From contig RWJK01001514.1 in assembly GCA_004335835.1 (NCBI GenBank), forward strand, positions 8,630 through 72,629: DNA of 64,000 nucleotides, given 5' to 3'. Position 1 is the stretch's first letter; each line of letters begins with the position of its first letter. Both the position numbers and the translations under genes were made by a program. The notes below the pieces were generated by a model that made no database searches, was not told where the DNA came from, and saw only the letters and a list, made by a program, of their open reading frames with translations. This DNA is from Scenedesmus sp. ARA3. Its lineage: Eukaryota > Chlorophyta > Chlorophyceae > Sphaeropleales > Scenedesmaceae. Positions 11,365 through 22,728 of the stretch are shown piece by piece.

Positions 11365-12666
11365 ATGGACATGGAAACCTTGTGGGATCTCATAGGCCGA
11401 TGTTCTGCCTTCTGTCCCACCTCGATTGTTCCTGGTCTCTTGCCTGTTGAGGTGCTCACAGTCAACAATCGGAGTTACAGGGTGATCAAGCAGGTGGGCA
11501 GCAGAAGCAGCAGCATCAGCTCAACTGCCTCTTCTTGCTGCACTGTGAGCATTTTGACACCATCCGCGCATGAACACGACAGAACAGTATTGTTCGTTTC
11601 TTAAAGCTGTGACTGCAGCACTGTACTAATGTGTGAGCAGCAGCAGTGCTCTGATTGCATCAGCAAGCAGGTCGCAGTGAGCTGTTCCTCCTGCTTTTGC
11701 TACTCTTCAATGAGACAAACAGCTTGGTGAAGGAGGCTACGCGTTTGTGTACCTAGCAAAGGAGCTGCCCACCTCTGAGCGGCCGTCTGCACCCAGCGAT
11801 GCAGTTGCAATCAAGAAGGTGCGCCTGCAGCTTGAGACTCAGCTGCTTGCATAGCGACAGCAGCAAACCCACACACGCTGTGCTGTAAACGTACCACACA
11901 GGTTAACAGACGCCTGCACCAATGATACCAGCGGCCACGCCAGCATCAGCGTGAACTGCAGCAGCGCTGCGCAGCAAGCAGATGCGCTGCACCTGCAACT
12001 GCCCATCCTGTGCTGCACTCCCCTGCCACGCGGATCCATACGTCTTAAACTACTCTGAACTATATCCACAACCAACCAATTAACCATTTCAACCTCCAGC
12101 TCTCGCTCCAACACTGTATCTGGTCCCTTTTTCAGTTTTTAAATTTCAAACTGCAGATCATCGCCGCCTCTGGTGAGAAGCTGTCAGCAGCCAGAAAAGA
12201 GGTGGAGGTGCTGCGGGCGCTGTCTCATGTGCACTGCCTGCACCTACTCGACCACGCCATCAACCCCTGCTCCAGCAGCAGCAGCCTCGCCTACAGCGTG
12301 CTGCTCGTCTTCCCCGCCTATGAGGTGCGCACGCACTGCACTGCACTGCACTGCACTGCACTGCACTTGGGGGGCCTTCTCGCTGTGTGAGTACTTATTA
12401 TGTTGCATCATGCTTGCTTGTCATGTCTGACCTGCATGCACGCTGTAACTCATTATACTGCAAGCATCGAGTTACACCTCGGCTGATGTGGGGTCTTCTG
12501 CTGCTAATCGCGCTGGAAGGGTGTGATGGCACATGGCACACAAAATTATGTTGAAAACACGTGCGCCCAACCTGAGCTGCCAGCAACGGCAACCTGGTAT
12601 GCAGCACGCGAACTTCCCTCATGCATGTGAGATGCGGAATTTTTTTGGCTGGCTGACATGCTGCTA

Positions 12667-12708
<42 letters not shown>

Positions 12709-15700
12709 GCAGGATGGCACGCTTGCGGATGAGCTGGAGCGGCTGGCAGCAGCGGGGCGGCAGCTGAGCAGCCACCAAGTGCTGGACATCTTCAGGCAGG
12801 TGCGTGTGGGCCAGCACCAGATTCAAAGGCATGATACCTGCTGTTTTGTGGGCCAGCTTCAGGCCACTGGCATGATACCTGCTGTTTTTTGTTAAGTGAT
12901 CAAACATCACAAAGGTGTCTGGGTGCCGGCATGTTGTGTGTTTGCGCTGGCGGACAGTTGTCATAGTAGAAGCTGGCAGCCTCAACACCAGCAAGCAAGG
13001 CAGGGAACCAGAGAGCACGGCTGAGCAGCCACCAAGTGCTGGACATGGTTGTGCAGGTGCGTGTGTGCCAGCACCAGACTCACAGGCAGAACAGGGTGTA
13101 AGAGATCGGCCTCAAGGTCTCGGCCGCGGAGAAGGCCTGGTTCAACATCGAACAGTTGCACAGATTTCAGCTACTTGGCTTTCAACTGGCTGCTTGCGCG
13201 GGCTGGCACCAATGCGTGCAGACGGAGGCAGCAGCAAAGCCCGCAGCATGGCAGCAAGGCAGCAAAGCCTACAGCAAGGCAGCAAAGCCTACAGCAAGGC
13301 AGCACGGCAGGAAGGCAGGACTAGTGCTGCATGCTTGGGCAATGTGCTGCGCAAGGAACACATTATGTACTTTTGCATATGCTGTTCATGCATGCTACTC
13401 CCTGCCACCACCTGTGCTGGCAGCTCAGCTGTTGACTGCACACAAGCCAGCACACAAACATACTTCATTTCAGTAAAAAGTTGCTACATGCTCATTCCAG
13501 TCACTAAGTACTACAAACAAGCTCAGCAAAAAGGTATCCATGATTTCCACGCATGCTGTGTGCTGCAGATCTGTGCGGGCGTGGCGCACATGCACAGCAG
13601 GGGCTACGCCCACATGGACATAAAGCCCCATAATGTGCTCATCCGCAGGCCCCGCAGTAGCAGCAGCAGCAGCAGGGCGCAGCGCCAGCAGCAGCAGCAG
13701 CTGCCCAGGCCACCATCTGCGCTGCAGATGGTCATGACGGCTGCAGGCAGGGGTGCTGCTGCTGCTGCTGGTGATGATGGCGGGGATGGTGATGGTGCAG
13801 ATGAGCAGCGGGGCCTGGCAGGTGATGTGGAGGCTGGCAGGAGCCTGGTGAGCTGGAAAGCTGGCTGCGGCTGTTGGTTTGTATGTCATATTGATGTTGT
13901 GTACAGTGGTAAGGCGGATGAGCAGCAGGGCCTGGCAGGTGATGTGGAGGCTGGCAGGAGCCTGGTGGGTGCTGGTTGCGGCTGCTGATATGTGGCTGAC
14001 AGTTGTTGGATGTTGTTTGTGGGTAGTGCCACTGTGATGATGCGTGCAGTGCGGCACAGGTGCTGTGAAGGCATGCCTGTGTTGTCTCTCCCTGGCGGTT
14101 CCTCGCTCACTGTGCTGTGTTAGATGTCCGTGAGCTGAGATGTTGTCATAGTGCTTACACTTGCAAGTAGGCAGTCTAGCAAAGATGTGTACGATTACAT
14201 TTGCATGTAAGCATTCCAGCAAGATTCATATACTCATATGTGCTGTGCTGCGGAGTTTACATGCGTACACGTATGTGCTGTGCTGCCGCAGGTGGTGCGT
14301 GGCTATGAGGCTGTGCTGACCGACTTTGGCAGTGCCAGGAGCATCCCTATCCACATTGACAGCAGGGCAGCAGCACTGACCGTGCAAGAGAATGCTGAGG
14401 TAGGGAGACACCGGCTGCAGCAGAAGTGCAGTGTGCATAGTAATCCTTGCCTGCATCCACATTGGCAGCAGGGCAGCAGCGCTGACAGTGCAGGACGATG
14501 CTGAGGTGGGGAGACACTGGCTGCAGCAGTAGTGCTTTTGAGCTTATCAGCTTATAAGATGTGCATGGCATGTTTGTGGAAGCACCTCATGTGGCTGGCA
14601 TGTTTGAGCAGTCTCAGTTGTGGATAGAATATCTCGGTGATGCCAGGGGAGGGGAGGGGAAGGGAATTGCTGTTGCTTGCGGCCGTCTTAAAGGACGGTG
14701 GCCAGTTTGCTGTTTGATAGCCCTGCCATTTGCCATGCTGCTGCTGCTGCTGCTGCTGCAGGCGCACTGCACCGCCACCTTCCGTGCGCCTGAGCTGTTT
14801 GATGTGCCCAGCCACTGCACGCTGGACGGCCGCCTGGACGTATGGGCGCTGGGGTGCACACTGTGAGCTGCGGCGGCTGCCCAAATGCGTTGCTGCTGTC
14901 AGAACTTAGGTGTCAAAGTCGGTTTATAGCACCTACAGCGGTTTGTATTCGCACCTCTGGACGTGTGGGCGCTGGGATGCACGCTGTGAGCTGCGGCGGC
15001 TGCCCAAATGCGTTGCTGCTGTCACACTGCTTAGTTGTCAAAGGCTGTTTACAGCGCCTACAGCTGTTTGTATCTGCACCTCTGGACGTGTAGGCCCCGG
15101 ATTGCACACTGTGAGCTGCATATAGCTGCCCCAGGGCGTCATTGCTGACACAGCACGGCTTGTCAATGGATGCTGAGCAGCGCCCACAGCACCTTTATAC
15201 TGGCACCTCTTTGAGGCATCTGCTGCTGCTGCTGCTGCTGCTGCTGCCTTAGTGTTGACTTGGTTCACATGTTTTGTGCCTCAAAATGCCAGTGTGTGAG
15301 TCATTGCAAGTTTGCCACGCCATGCTGTTGGGGCTGTAAGGGAGCTGCTGCTACTGCTGCTGCTTGCCCGTAGCTTGCCGCGTGCCTCACCATGTCGGCG
15401 TTTCTGCAAATGTGATGATGCAGGTACGCCATGATGTACGGCGCCTCCCCTTTCCAGCAGGCAGTGGACCAGGGTGCCAGCCTGGCCCTGGCAGTCATGA
15501 AGTGAGCAGCAGCAGCACAGCAGTGCAGCATCCTGTCATGCGCACGCTGCTGCATGGGCGTAGTAGATCGCCCCTGTGCCACAAGGGTTTTCTCCTGTGC
15601 CACTTACAGATGGCCGTGCATGAACAGCAGCCGTAGGTCCGCCACACGCGCTGCTGCTTGCAGTATTGCAACTAGTGGACCAGGGTGCCAGTGCACGACT

Positions 15701-15972
15701 GGCAACCCTGATCGCTTCATCTGCGCAGCTACCCACTTGCATGCGAACATAAGCTGCACCTGCCTGCCTGCTTGTCTGCCTGCCCATTTTTCTCTGCTAA
15801 CACCAGCTGCCGCATCCCCTGGCCCAAGCCCCCTGCGCCCGGCTACCCCCAGGAGTTGCACTCGCTGGTGGGCCTCTGCCTCGCAGCAGAGGCAAGGCAG
15901 CGCCCCACAGTGCTGCAGCTGCTGGAGCGGGTGCAAGAACTGCTGGCAGCAGGCCTGCCAGACTCCAGCTAG
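11365..15972 (+). CDS. STK16-type (NAK family) serine/threonine protein kinase
   Basis: Nine exons keep frame: 11365-11493, 11723-11818, 12157-12324, 12713-12799, 13569-13847, 14292-14399, 14762-14862, 15424-15501 and 15807-15972, giving 403 residues. The kinase core reads in order: NNRSYRVIKQ, Gly loop LGEGGYAFVYLAKE, VAIKK (Lys74), catalytic loop YAHMDIKPHNVLI (Asp177), LTDFGSA (Asp264), TATFRAPELF, DVWALGCTLYAMMYG, and a C-terminus with RQRPTVLQLLERV. The order and the short N-terminus match STK16, a kinase of human and plant cells linked to the secretory pathway. Odd points: the HRD arginine is Met, and an Arg/Ser/Gln/Ala-rich insert of about 65 residues separates the catalytic loop from DFG. 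Exons 4, 5, 6, 7 and 9 each have truncated tandem copies of their 3' edges downstream. The ATG at 11365 was chosen because it gives the short N-terminus of this family. Confidence 0.9.
12333..12367. repeat. (GCACT)7 pentamer microsatellite at a donor site
   Basis: Seven perfect GCACT units begin eight bases after the exon 3 splice donor (intron starts at 12325) of the STK16-like gene. They are intronic. Confidence 0.95.
12768..13085 (+). repeat. Echo of kinase exon 4 3' end and donor
   Basis: The end of exon 4 with its donor (GAGCAGCCACCAAGTGCTGG to the donor at 12800 and ~30 intron bases) recurs at 13022-13085, with the echoed donor at 13057, 257 bp downstream. The intron also has a smaller ~42-bp duplication at 12807-12887. 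Confidence 0.85.
13798..13980 (+). repeat. Echo of kinase exon 5 3' end and donor
   Basis: The last ~50 bases of exon 5 plus the donor at 13848 recur at 13915-13980 with a donor-like GTGGGT at 13965, period 117 bp. Similarity continues weakly into the intron. Confidence 0.9.
14341..14536 (+). repeat. Echo of kinase exon 6 3' end and donor
   Basis: The exon 6 end (from 14341, donor at 14400) recurs from 14453 with a donor at 14506, period 106 bp. It carries point changes and small deletions. Confidence 0.85.
14837..15135 (+). repeat. Three tandem copies of kinase exon 7 3' end and donor
   Basis: The exon end encoding DVWALGCTL plus its GTGAGC donor and ~40 intron bases occurs at donors 14863 (real), 14986 and 15111, with periods of 123 and 125 bp. 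The third copy is the most diverged. Confidence 0.9.
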
Positions 15973-16290
15973 CTGCTGCTGCTGCTGTCACAGCAACGGT
16001 TGCCGCAGCTGAGGCGCGGCAGCGCCCCACAGTGCTGCAGCTGCTGCAGCGGGTGCAAGAACTGCTGTCAGCGGGCCTGCCAGACGCTAGCTAGCTGCTG
16101 CTGCAGTGGCGGGTGGACATGCAGCTGCTGCTGCAGCTGCTGGCAGCAGGCCTGCCAGACCCCAGCTAGCTGCTGCTGCAGTGGCAGGTTGAGATGCACA
16201 GCTGCTGGAAGGATGCAGCAGCTGCTGGCAGCAGGCCTGCCAGACCCCAGCTAGCTGCTGCTGCTGCTGCTGCAGTGGCAGGTTGATGCG
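15951..16290 (+). repeat. Four tandem copies of the kinase gene end including the stop codon
   Basis: The segment encoding the last residues and the TAG stop (GGCCTGCCAGAC followed by AGCTAGCTGCTGCTG) occurs at 15951 and again near 16072, 16148 and 16232. The copies are irregularly spaced and some are partly deleted. All lie after the first in-frame stop, so they would be 3' UTR or flank. Confidence 0.9.
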
Positions 16291-17722
16291 CAGCTGCCGG
16301 CGCAGCTCAGCAGTGCTGATAGGTTAATGTCATGGCGTGCCCTGCCAACTGAGCTATAGAGTGTCACTGCACGTACTGTATACATGATTTCACTAAGTTG
16401 ACAAACCCATTTCACCTAGTTGTTGCGCTGAAAGAATGCGCGATATGTTTGACCATGACCAACAGACATGCCATGTTGCTGCGTTGTGGCTGTTGTTGAC
16501 TCAGCAGATCGGTGGAAATGCAGTCTGTGATTTGCAGCACTCCGCTGTTACTATATGGAGCTGCCGGTTTGGCTGCTGGTGCATTGCTGGCGGTGCAATT
16601 CATACCTGGCTCCTTTTCAACGCAAGAATAGTGCAGCTTGCCAGTGCGCTAGAGTCACTGGCCAAATCCAGTGGATGGCTGATGTAATGTTTGCCCGTCA
16701 TTGGCTCTAAAACGGGCTGTGTTTCCGTCGTGTAACACACAAATCGTGATGCAGTGCAGAGAAGCGCTTTCTCCTCCTGCCGCTGCAGCGCTGTGTGAGT
16801 GACAAAGAGCAACATGATGGCGATAACTGTTACAACCTGTTACTAAGATCCCAGAACCGTAGTTATGCAGCGCATGCACTCGCTCTATACGGCGTATGAT
16901 ATGGTTGTTGGCGAGGCACAGCGTCAATGCCAGCCACAACTCCTGACACAACTTCACAACAGTATGCGCGACGTGCCAGCGCAATCCACTAACACCTTAC
17001 ATTAGGCGGCACACCTGGCACAGCATGCCGCATACTGGATTGGCACATGTACGTGCAAACGGCACAGATAGCACAACAAGCTGCCGACATGCTGCAAAGG
17101 TGGCATGTGGCAAGCCCTTACTGCTGCTGTGAGGTGCATAATGCTGCCAACTGCACACACCAAAAATAACCACTGGTGCTATGCGTGAACGTCAAAAGGC
17201 TGCTGCATGGCCAAGTCTTGCTGCTGCCATACAGCGGCACTCAGCACACAAACCTTGTGCTGTAGCCTCTGGGAGCTGCAGTGCCGAGTGCACACACTAT
17301 CTGCACCCGCTGCTGTTGACGTTGACACACGCAGCAACTGCTTGCTGCATGCTCGCCAGCTCTGTATCACCTGCACTGCATGCTGCCGCAGCAGCGCTGC
17401 GCACACACACGCTTGCGCCAGCAGTACAGCCTTGCATTACCTCCACTGACTGCTGCTGCTGGGGTCAGCAGATGCGCAAGGGCAGCAGCATGTTGGCGAC
17501 TTCAGTGTGTGTTGCGGCAGCTGCTGCATCTAAAAGATCCTGAAGTGCGCAGCTGCTGCTGCTGCTAGCCACATGCTAGCAACACTTGTCTTCTACTGCT
17601 GGTGGTGTATGCTCCATATTGCACATGCTCAACATAATCTGGGCAGCACCATGCTGCGCCTGCTGGTGCTGCTGCTGGTACTGCTGCTTCCACTGCTGCT
17701 GCTGCTGCTGCTGCTGCTGCGT
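16291..17722. other. Convergent intergenic region, no gene seen
   Basis: This stretch lies between the 3' ends of the kinase (+) and the complex I subunit (-). A CTG run occurs at about 17690-17720, just beyond the stop of the minus-strand gene. No exon similarity was recognised. Confidence 0.55.
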
Positions 17723-18527
17723 TCACTTGCCCGGCCGCTCCACAAACTGCTTGTACTCCGCCTCGTTTTCAAGCACACCAAGCAGGCGCGCTGCGCACAC
17801 CACAGACAAAGCACGCAGCACTTGGTGTGGTTGACTTATGAGAAGGCAGACAGGAGCAACGGAAGCAGCAAGCCCTTTCATCAGCTGCTACAGCAACTTC
17901 AAGATGCAAAGGCAGCAGGATGATGAAGTTGATGTGGAAAACAGCTAGACTGGAAACGCAGCTATAGCCAACCAGGTGCGACGTGACATATGTCACTGCT
18001 GCTTGCTCACCTGCCGAGACCTGCACTACTTGGGCCAGCCCTGCACCACCACACATCAGCATGCCCACAATCATGCCCTGGCGAGTGGCATGGCTCTTGG
18101 ACCCTGCAGGCAAACACAACCAGCAGCAGCAGTGATGCTGTGTGAGTGCAGCAGAGCAAAGAGAGAGACAGCCAACAGGAGAACAGCAGGAGCCTCAGCA
18201 GCGTGTCAACAGCCACTCGTGCTTTGCCAAGATGGTTGGATTGCTGAGTGATGCACGCTGCAGCGCCTCACCGATCCAGTATCCGATGGGAGCACCAATG
18301 GCAGTCGACTGCAGCAGCAGCTTGTAGTCATCTGATCTGAGGCCAGCAACTGCAGGAACAAGCGCACGTGTGAGATTTAGCTGCATAACTAGGTTTTCTA
18401 AGAGCGTGCAGGGGCCTGCAGGAGGCGTACATATCTGCGACCAGGAGGGCTCGTTGGTGATGACCGGATACTTGCGCTCGCTCAAGACCACTGACGTAGG
18501 AGGGTTGATGCGGTGGATTTCATTCAT
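17723..18527 (-). CDS. Mitochondrial complex I 21 kDa-type accessory subunit (NDUX1/NUXM-like)
   Basis: Accessory membrane subunit of NADH:ubiquinone oxidoreductase. Four exons keep frame: 18527-18431, 18349-18272, 18103-18011 and 17790-17723, giving 111 residues, close to the ~105 of the plant protein. The N-terminal YPVITNEPSWSQIFAGL followed by DDYKLLLQSTAIGAPIGYWIG matches the plant pattern YPV-D-NP-F-K-V-NF-DY, then a first membrane segment. A second hydrophobic segment (GMIVGMLMCGGAGLAQVVQ) precedes RLLGVLENEAEYKQF, equivalent to the plant SAGRLMGF...E tail. The ATG at 18527 is the first in frame, and the preceding bases look like 5' UTR or a leader intron. The gene is divergent from the DUF1350 gene about 610 bp away. 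The assignment rests on remembered family pattern. Confidence 0.85.
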
Positions 18528-19140
18528 TTTGAACAACCCTGCCTGTCTGCTAGTGCATGAACCAGCTGCGATCAGCAAGCTTGCCCTCAGCAGGAGTTCA
18601 AGCTCAACTCAAGCTACACAGTATGATGCCACCGACCTATCACGGCAAACAGTAGCCAATGCGCCAAACCACACTGCAGGTACATGACATGCCAGGTGGG
18701 GTTCTGGGAGGGTGGCCTGTGTGCATGTTTGCAGCGATTGCTGGCTTTTAGGGTACCCTTACCTTTTTTATCAGCCAAGCCTTCGTATTTTGCAGACCTC
18801 CACAGCTGCTCAAGCGTTTGCGGAAGGCTTGGACCCTCTCTGGCACAGCACCACACACACTGCTGAGGCACTACCACTGGTCCTTGCAGTTCGCAGTATC
18901 AAACCACAGGCGGAGCTTAACGGTTTTCCATCAAGTCATCAATCACTCACGAGCGATGCAAGCGAGGTGGTAAGCAGCCAGCTGCTTTGCCGGGGCCCAG
19001 TAGCGTGCATCCAATGGTGGCACTTGCCACCACACATTGCTGCAGCAGCAGTGACATGCCTTGTGCTTTGTGAAGTCAATTTTTTGCTTTCAGTCAATTT
19101 GAATCTTTAAATCTGCACCTCAGCATCTCAGTACTGTGCC
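18528..19140. promoter_or_regulatory. Shared divergent promoter region
   Basis: These 613 bp separate the start codons of the NDUX1-like gene (-) and the DUF1350 gene (+), so they should hold both promoters. I see no convincing TATA box or other motif. The role follows from position only. Confidence 0.5.
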
Positions 19141-20678
19141 GTGCACACCGCGCCCTGCCATCTCTTCTGCTGCAGCCTGCAACGCCGTCAGGCTGTCGGC
19201 GGCAACAGGCGCCATGCAGCAGCAGCAGCAGCGGCGACAGCAGCAGCACGCGGACGCACTGCCAGCCTTAAGTGCCATGCCAGTGTAGTGTGGAGGCAGC
19301 TGGTGAGGCCCTGGCTGTGGCTACTGTTTTGTGTATGCTGCGATCACCAGCAACAGCATGCCGTGTGCTTTCCTGCACCACTTAGGATGGCAATTGTGTG
19401 GTGCTGCATTTGCCTTGACAACTGGGGGTGATATGCTTCCTAAGACACCGCAATGCAAGCATATCATGTTGGCAGCAACCTTCCTGGCTTGCTCACTGCG
19501 CTGCATCTCCTGCGTGCCTGCATCGCCAAAAACAGGAGGGCACCAAGGCCTGGGTGGTGCATCAAGTGCTACACGATGCCTCTGACTGTTGAACTTCCCA
19601 ACAACTATCAGCCCTATCATTCGCTATAGGCTACCAGCCTTCACGTGTTTCTGCACTGCAATTGCACCCGCATGCCAACACAGGAGGGCACAAAAGCATG
19701 GGTAGCGCACCCGCGCGCAGCGCGCGTCAGCGGCGTCATCCACTTCCTTGGGGGTGCATTCGCAGGCGCAGCGCCGCAGCTGCTGTACAACGGCTTCATT
19801 GAGCAGCTGGCTGACGCTGGCTACACCACCATCGCCACACCCTACGCAGGTGGGCAGGGGCCTGCTGGTGCTGCCTCCTGCCATGTACACTTTGTTGCGT
19901 CGTGACAGTGTCATGTCATGTTGACACGGTCAGAATGCAGTGTGGTGCAAAGTCATCAACTGGTGGCTTGTCGCCCAAAGAGTCACGTGCAGATTGCTTG
20001 CTGTGTCACGTGGGCTGGTGTTGCCATTGTGCTTGCTTGCATCATGGCGCACCACGTACCCAACACACATGCACGCAGAGCCCTGAACCCTTTGCTTGCA
20101 CACCACGTTCACCACACTATCTCGCAGTCACGTTCCGCCACGACCAGTGCGCCAAGGCTGTGCGGCAAACTTTCGTCGACAGTGTGGCAGAGCTTCGGCG
20201 CAGCGGCAGGAGTTATCTGGTGCCACAAAAGGCACCCTGCTTTGGCGTGGGCCACAGCAACGGCGCGCTGCTGCACCTGCTGATCGGCAGCCTGGAACCT
20301 GCGGCCACGCAGGCTAATGTGATCATCAGCTACAACAACCTGTGAGTGGGTGCATTGCACAACGCACACATGCGTGTTGCTTGTATCATGTGAAATACCA
20401 TGCCAAGCAGCATGACATGCACCTGCTGGTTGGCAGGTTGCGGTCGGGGGCTGCGCAGGCTAGTGTCATCATCAGCTACAGCAACCTGTGAGTGGGTAGG
20501 TGGCTTCTGGTCCACCGGTTCCCACGATACACTGCAAACAGTACCTGCACACGTTGAGCGGTTGTAACCGAGTGGTAGTGAGTTGCATCCTTTCAACAAC
20601 AGCTGCTGTGGCATGTGTGAGTATGTATGTCGTGGCGGTTGCTGGGTTGCATGTCAAGCACGCGAGTGCGCGTCCTCA

Positions 20679-20766
<88 letters not shown>

Positions 20767-21824
20767 AGGCAAGTTTCAGATGCCATCCCCATCCCAGGCT
20801 TCCTTGAAGGCCTGCAGCCAACCCTGCAAGCAGCCCGCAGCATGTCCAGCACAGACGAATCCAGCAGCAGCAGCAGCAGCAGCAGTGCATTGCCTGGCCT
20901 GGCGCTGCCGCAGCTGTCAGCGCAGCAGGTGCTGGTGGCTGCTGCTGCCACTGCACCTGTGCTGTCACTCGAGCAGCGGCAGCTGCTGGCGGGTGCAGCT
21001 CCAGCATTGGACCAGCTGGCATCAGTCATCAACGAGGTAGGCATGTTACATGTTACAAGTCCAAAGTACCAGAAGCAGGCAAGCGCGCTTGAGCCTGTGC
21101 TCTTCCGTGCGTAAATTAGAGAAGGACAAGGACAGGCCTGGTATGGGCCTGAGAGCTCTATTGTAAGAGCTTATCGAGGTAGGCATGCTAATGCTGCGTT
21201 CACTCTTGTGCGGACTGGTGTGCTGCCACTGGTAGTGTGCGGCAATTTGGGCACCCATGACTTGCCGGTTTGCTGGGATTGCCTGTTCCCTATCTTACTG
21301 CTGCTGCTGCTGCTGCTGCAGGTTGGTGACGGCCTAACTGACTTCCGGCCTACTCCAGAGGAGTCTCGAGCGCTCATTGCTGCTGGCTATAGCTGTCCTG
21401 CAACGCTGCTGGTGCAGTTTGAAGACGATAAAAACTTTGACGAGACGCCAGAGATGCAGCAGATTCTCAGCGAGCGCTTTGCCAGCCTGAGCAGCAGCGG
21501 GCACGACATGCCAGCAGATGAAGAAACAGCACCAGCAGCAGCAGCAGCAGCAGCAACTGATGCTTGGAGCTCTATTGATGAAGACGTTGACATAGACAGG
21601 GTGCTACAGCAGCTGCAGCAGCTCCAGCAGCAGCAGCAGCAGCAGCAGCCGGGGTTACCGTCCCTGCAATCGCTGCTGCTGCCAGGGACCCATGTGACGC
21701 CCTGTGGAGCTCAGGTTGGGTCCGGCAGGCAGCAGAGCAGCAGCAGTGCTCAGCTGAACAATCTGTCAAACAAGGTTCTGCAATGGCTAGAGGATGCTCG
21801 AAGGGCTGGTGTGGGCAGCAGGCT

Positions 21825-21855
<31 letters not shown>

Positions 21856-22005
21856 GCAAGTATGACAGCAGCTGAGGGCCAGCAGCCAGTGGCAGCCGCT
21901 GCAGCTGCAGCAGGCGCTGGTGGCGTTCAGGCGCCAACCGCTGCTGCTGCTGCTGCTGCTGCTGATGCTGCTCCTGCTGTACCTGCTGCTGCCAGCCAGC
22001 AGTAG
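19141..22005 (+). CDS. DUF1350 family protein, alpha/beta hydrolase-like
   Basis: Five exons keep frame: 19141-19302, 19684-19849, 20128-20341, 20769-21036 and 21322-22005, giving 497 residues. The N-terminus is Arg/Ala-rich and transit-peptide-like. The core SGVIHFLGGAFAGAAPQL, GYTTIATPYA, VTFRHDQCAKAV and FGVGHSNGALLHLLIGSL matches the DUF1350 family of cyanobacteria and chloroplasts; GHSNG (Ser153) is the nucleophile-elbow position. The family has no firmly known reaction. Exon 5 continues with VGDGLTDFRPTPEESRALIA and LLVQFEDDKNFDETP, then about 160 residues rich in Gln, Ser and Ala encoded by CAG-type runs, likely disordered and longer than the usual C-terminus. Echoes flank the exon 2 acceptor and the exon 3 and 4 donors. 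A TGTAA motif lies ~110 bp after the stop. Confidence 0.88.
19524..19713 (+). repeat. Upstream echo of DUF1350 exon 2 acceptor
   Basis: The acceptor and exon start encoding EGTKAWV is present at 19536 and at the real exon start 19684, period 148 bp. The echo reads EGTKAWVVH and then loses similarity, so it is a truncated copy with a usable-looking AACAG acceptor. Confidence 0.85.
20300..20500 (+). repeat. Downstream echo of DUF1350 exon 3 donor
   Basis: The exon 3 end (ATCATCAGCTACAACAACCT then GTGAGTGGG, donor 20342) recurs at about 20437-20500 with a donor at 20488, period 146 bp. A shorter echo of the exon 4 donor (21037) lies at 21179, 142 bp downstream. Confidence 0.85.
20682..20768 (+). 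repeat. (CTG)28 run ending in the exon 4 acceptor CAG
   Basis: About 28 perfect CTG units run directly into the CAG acceptor; exon 4 of the DUF1350 gene starts at 20769. The usual pyrimidine tract is therefore replaced by CUG in the pre-mRNA. Confidence 0.95.
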
Positions 22006-22728
22006 GCATCCAGCGACTGAGCACTTGCAACAATCTCTTGCTCAGGGAGTGGAATATCCAACTGTGTGTCCTACGCCACCCTGCCAGTGTTGCTGCTGCA
22101 CCCGCGCCATGCATGTAACAGGATGACTTGTACTGCTGCTGGATTTCGAGCATGTGAGGCTGACTAGGGTTGCTGGGCATGCACATGTGCTGTTGCTGTG
22201 TACAACTGAGACCTTTAAAAATAGCATGCTACAGGATGTAACACCGTTTCTAGTGAAGTGTGTCAGCACAGTGCTGTTGGAAATCGATGCTGCAGTGTGT
22301 CGCAGCTGGGTGTGCGGTGGGGTGTAGCTCTGGACACTGGTACCAGAATCACTCAGTTTATGAGGAAGGCCCTTCAAGCAGCAGCTGCTTGATTTGCAGA
22401 GATGAGGTGTCAAGAAGGACAGCTGCTCGACTGCTTGTTGTTCACTATTGTGGGTCACTTCAACTGATCAATGCTGAGTGATTCTGGGCCATCTGCGGCT
22501 TCAGTTGTTGGTTCACATCCTGACCTTCAAGTGACCTTCCGATGACCTGGCGCCCTCCTATCATTGTTTGGGCGTTGTTAAGCACGCGTTGCCACACTTC
22601 TTGATTTACACAAGCGGGTTTGTGTCAAGCGTAGCGCTCAACCGCTCGCACGAGACAATAAAATAGTAAGTGCGACAGAAGCGAACGACTGCCTCTGGCA
22701 ACACGAACACCAAGACGCGTCCTTGCAG
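22006..22728. other. Intergenic between DUF1350 and FAD monooxygenase genes
   Basis: It holds the 3' flank of the DUF1350 gene (TGTAA at 22114-22118) and the upstream region of the FAD gene. A TGCAG immediately before the FAD gene's ATG (22729) could be an acceptor of a leader intron. No other exon was recognised. Confidence 0.5.
22114..22118 (+). terminator. TGTAA polyadenylation motif, DUF1350 gene
   Basis: TGTAA lies 109 bp after the stop codon. TGTAA is the known green-algal polyadenylation signal; its use here is inferred from position only. Confidence 0.5.
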
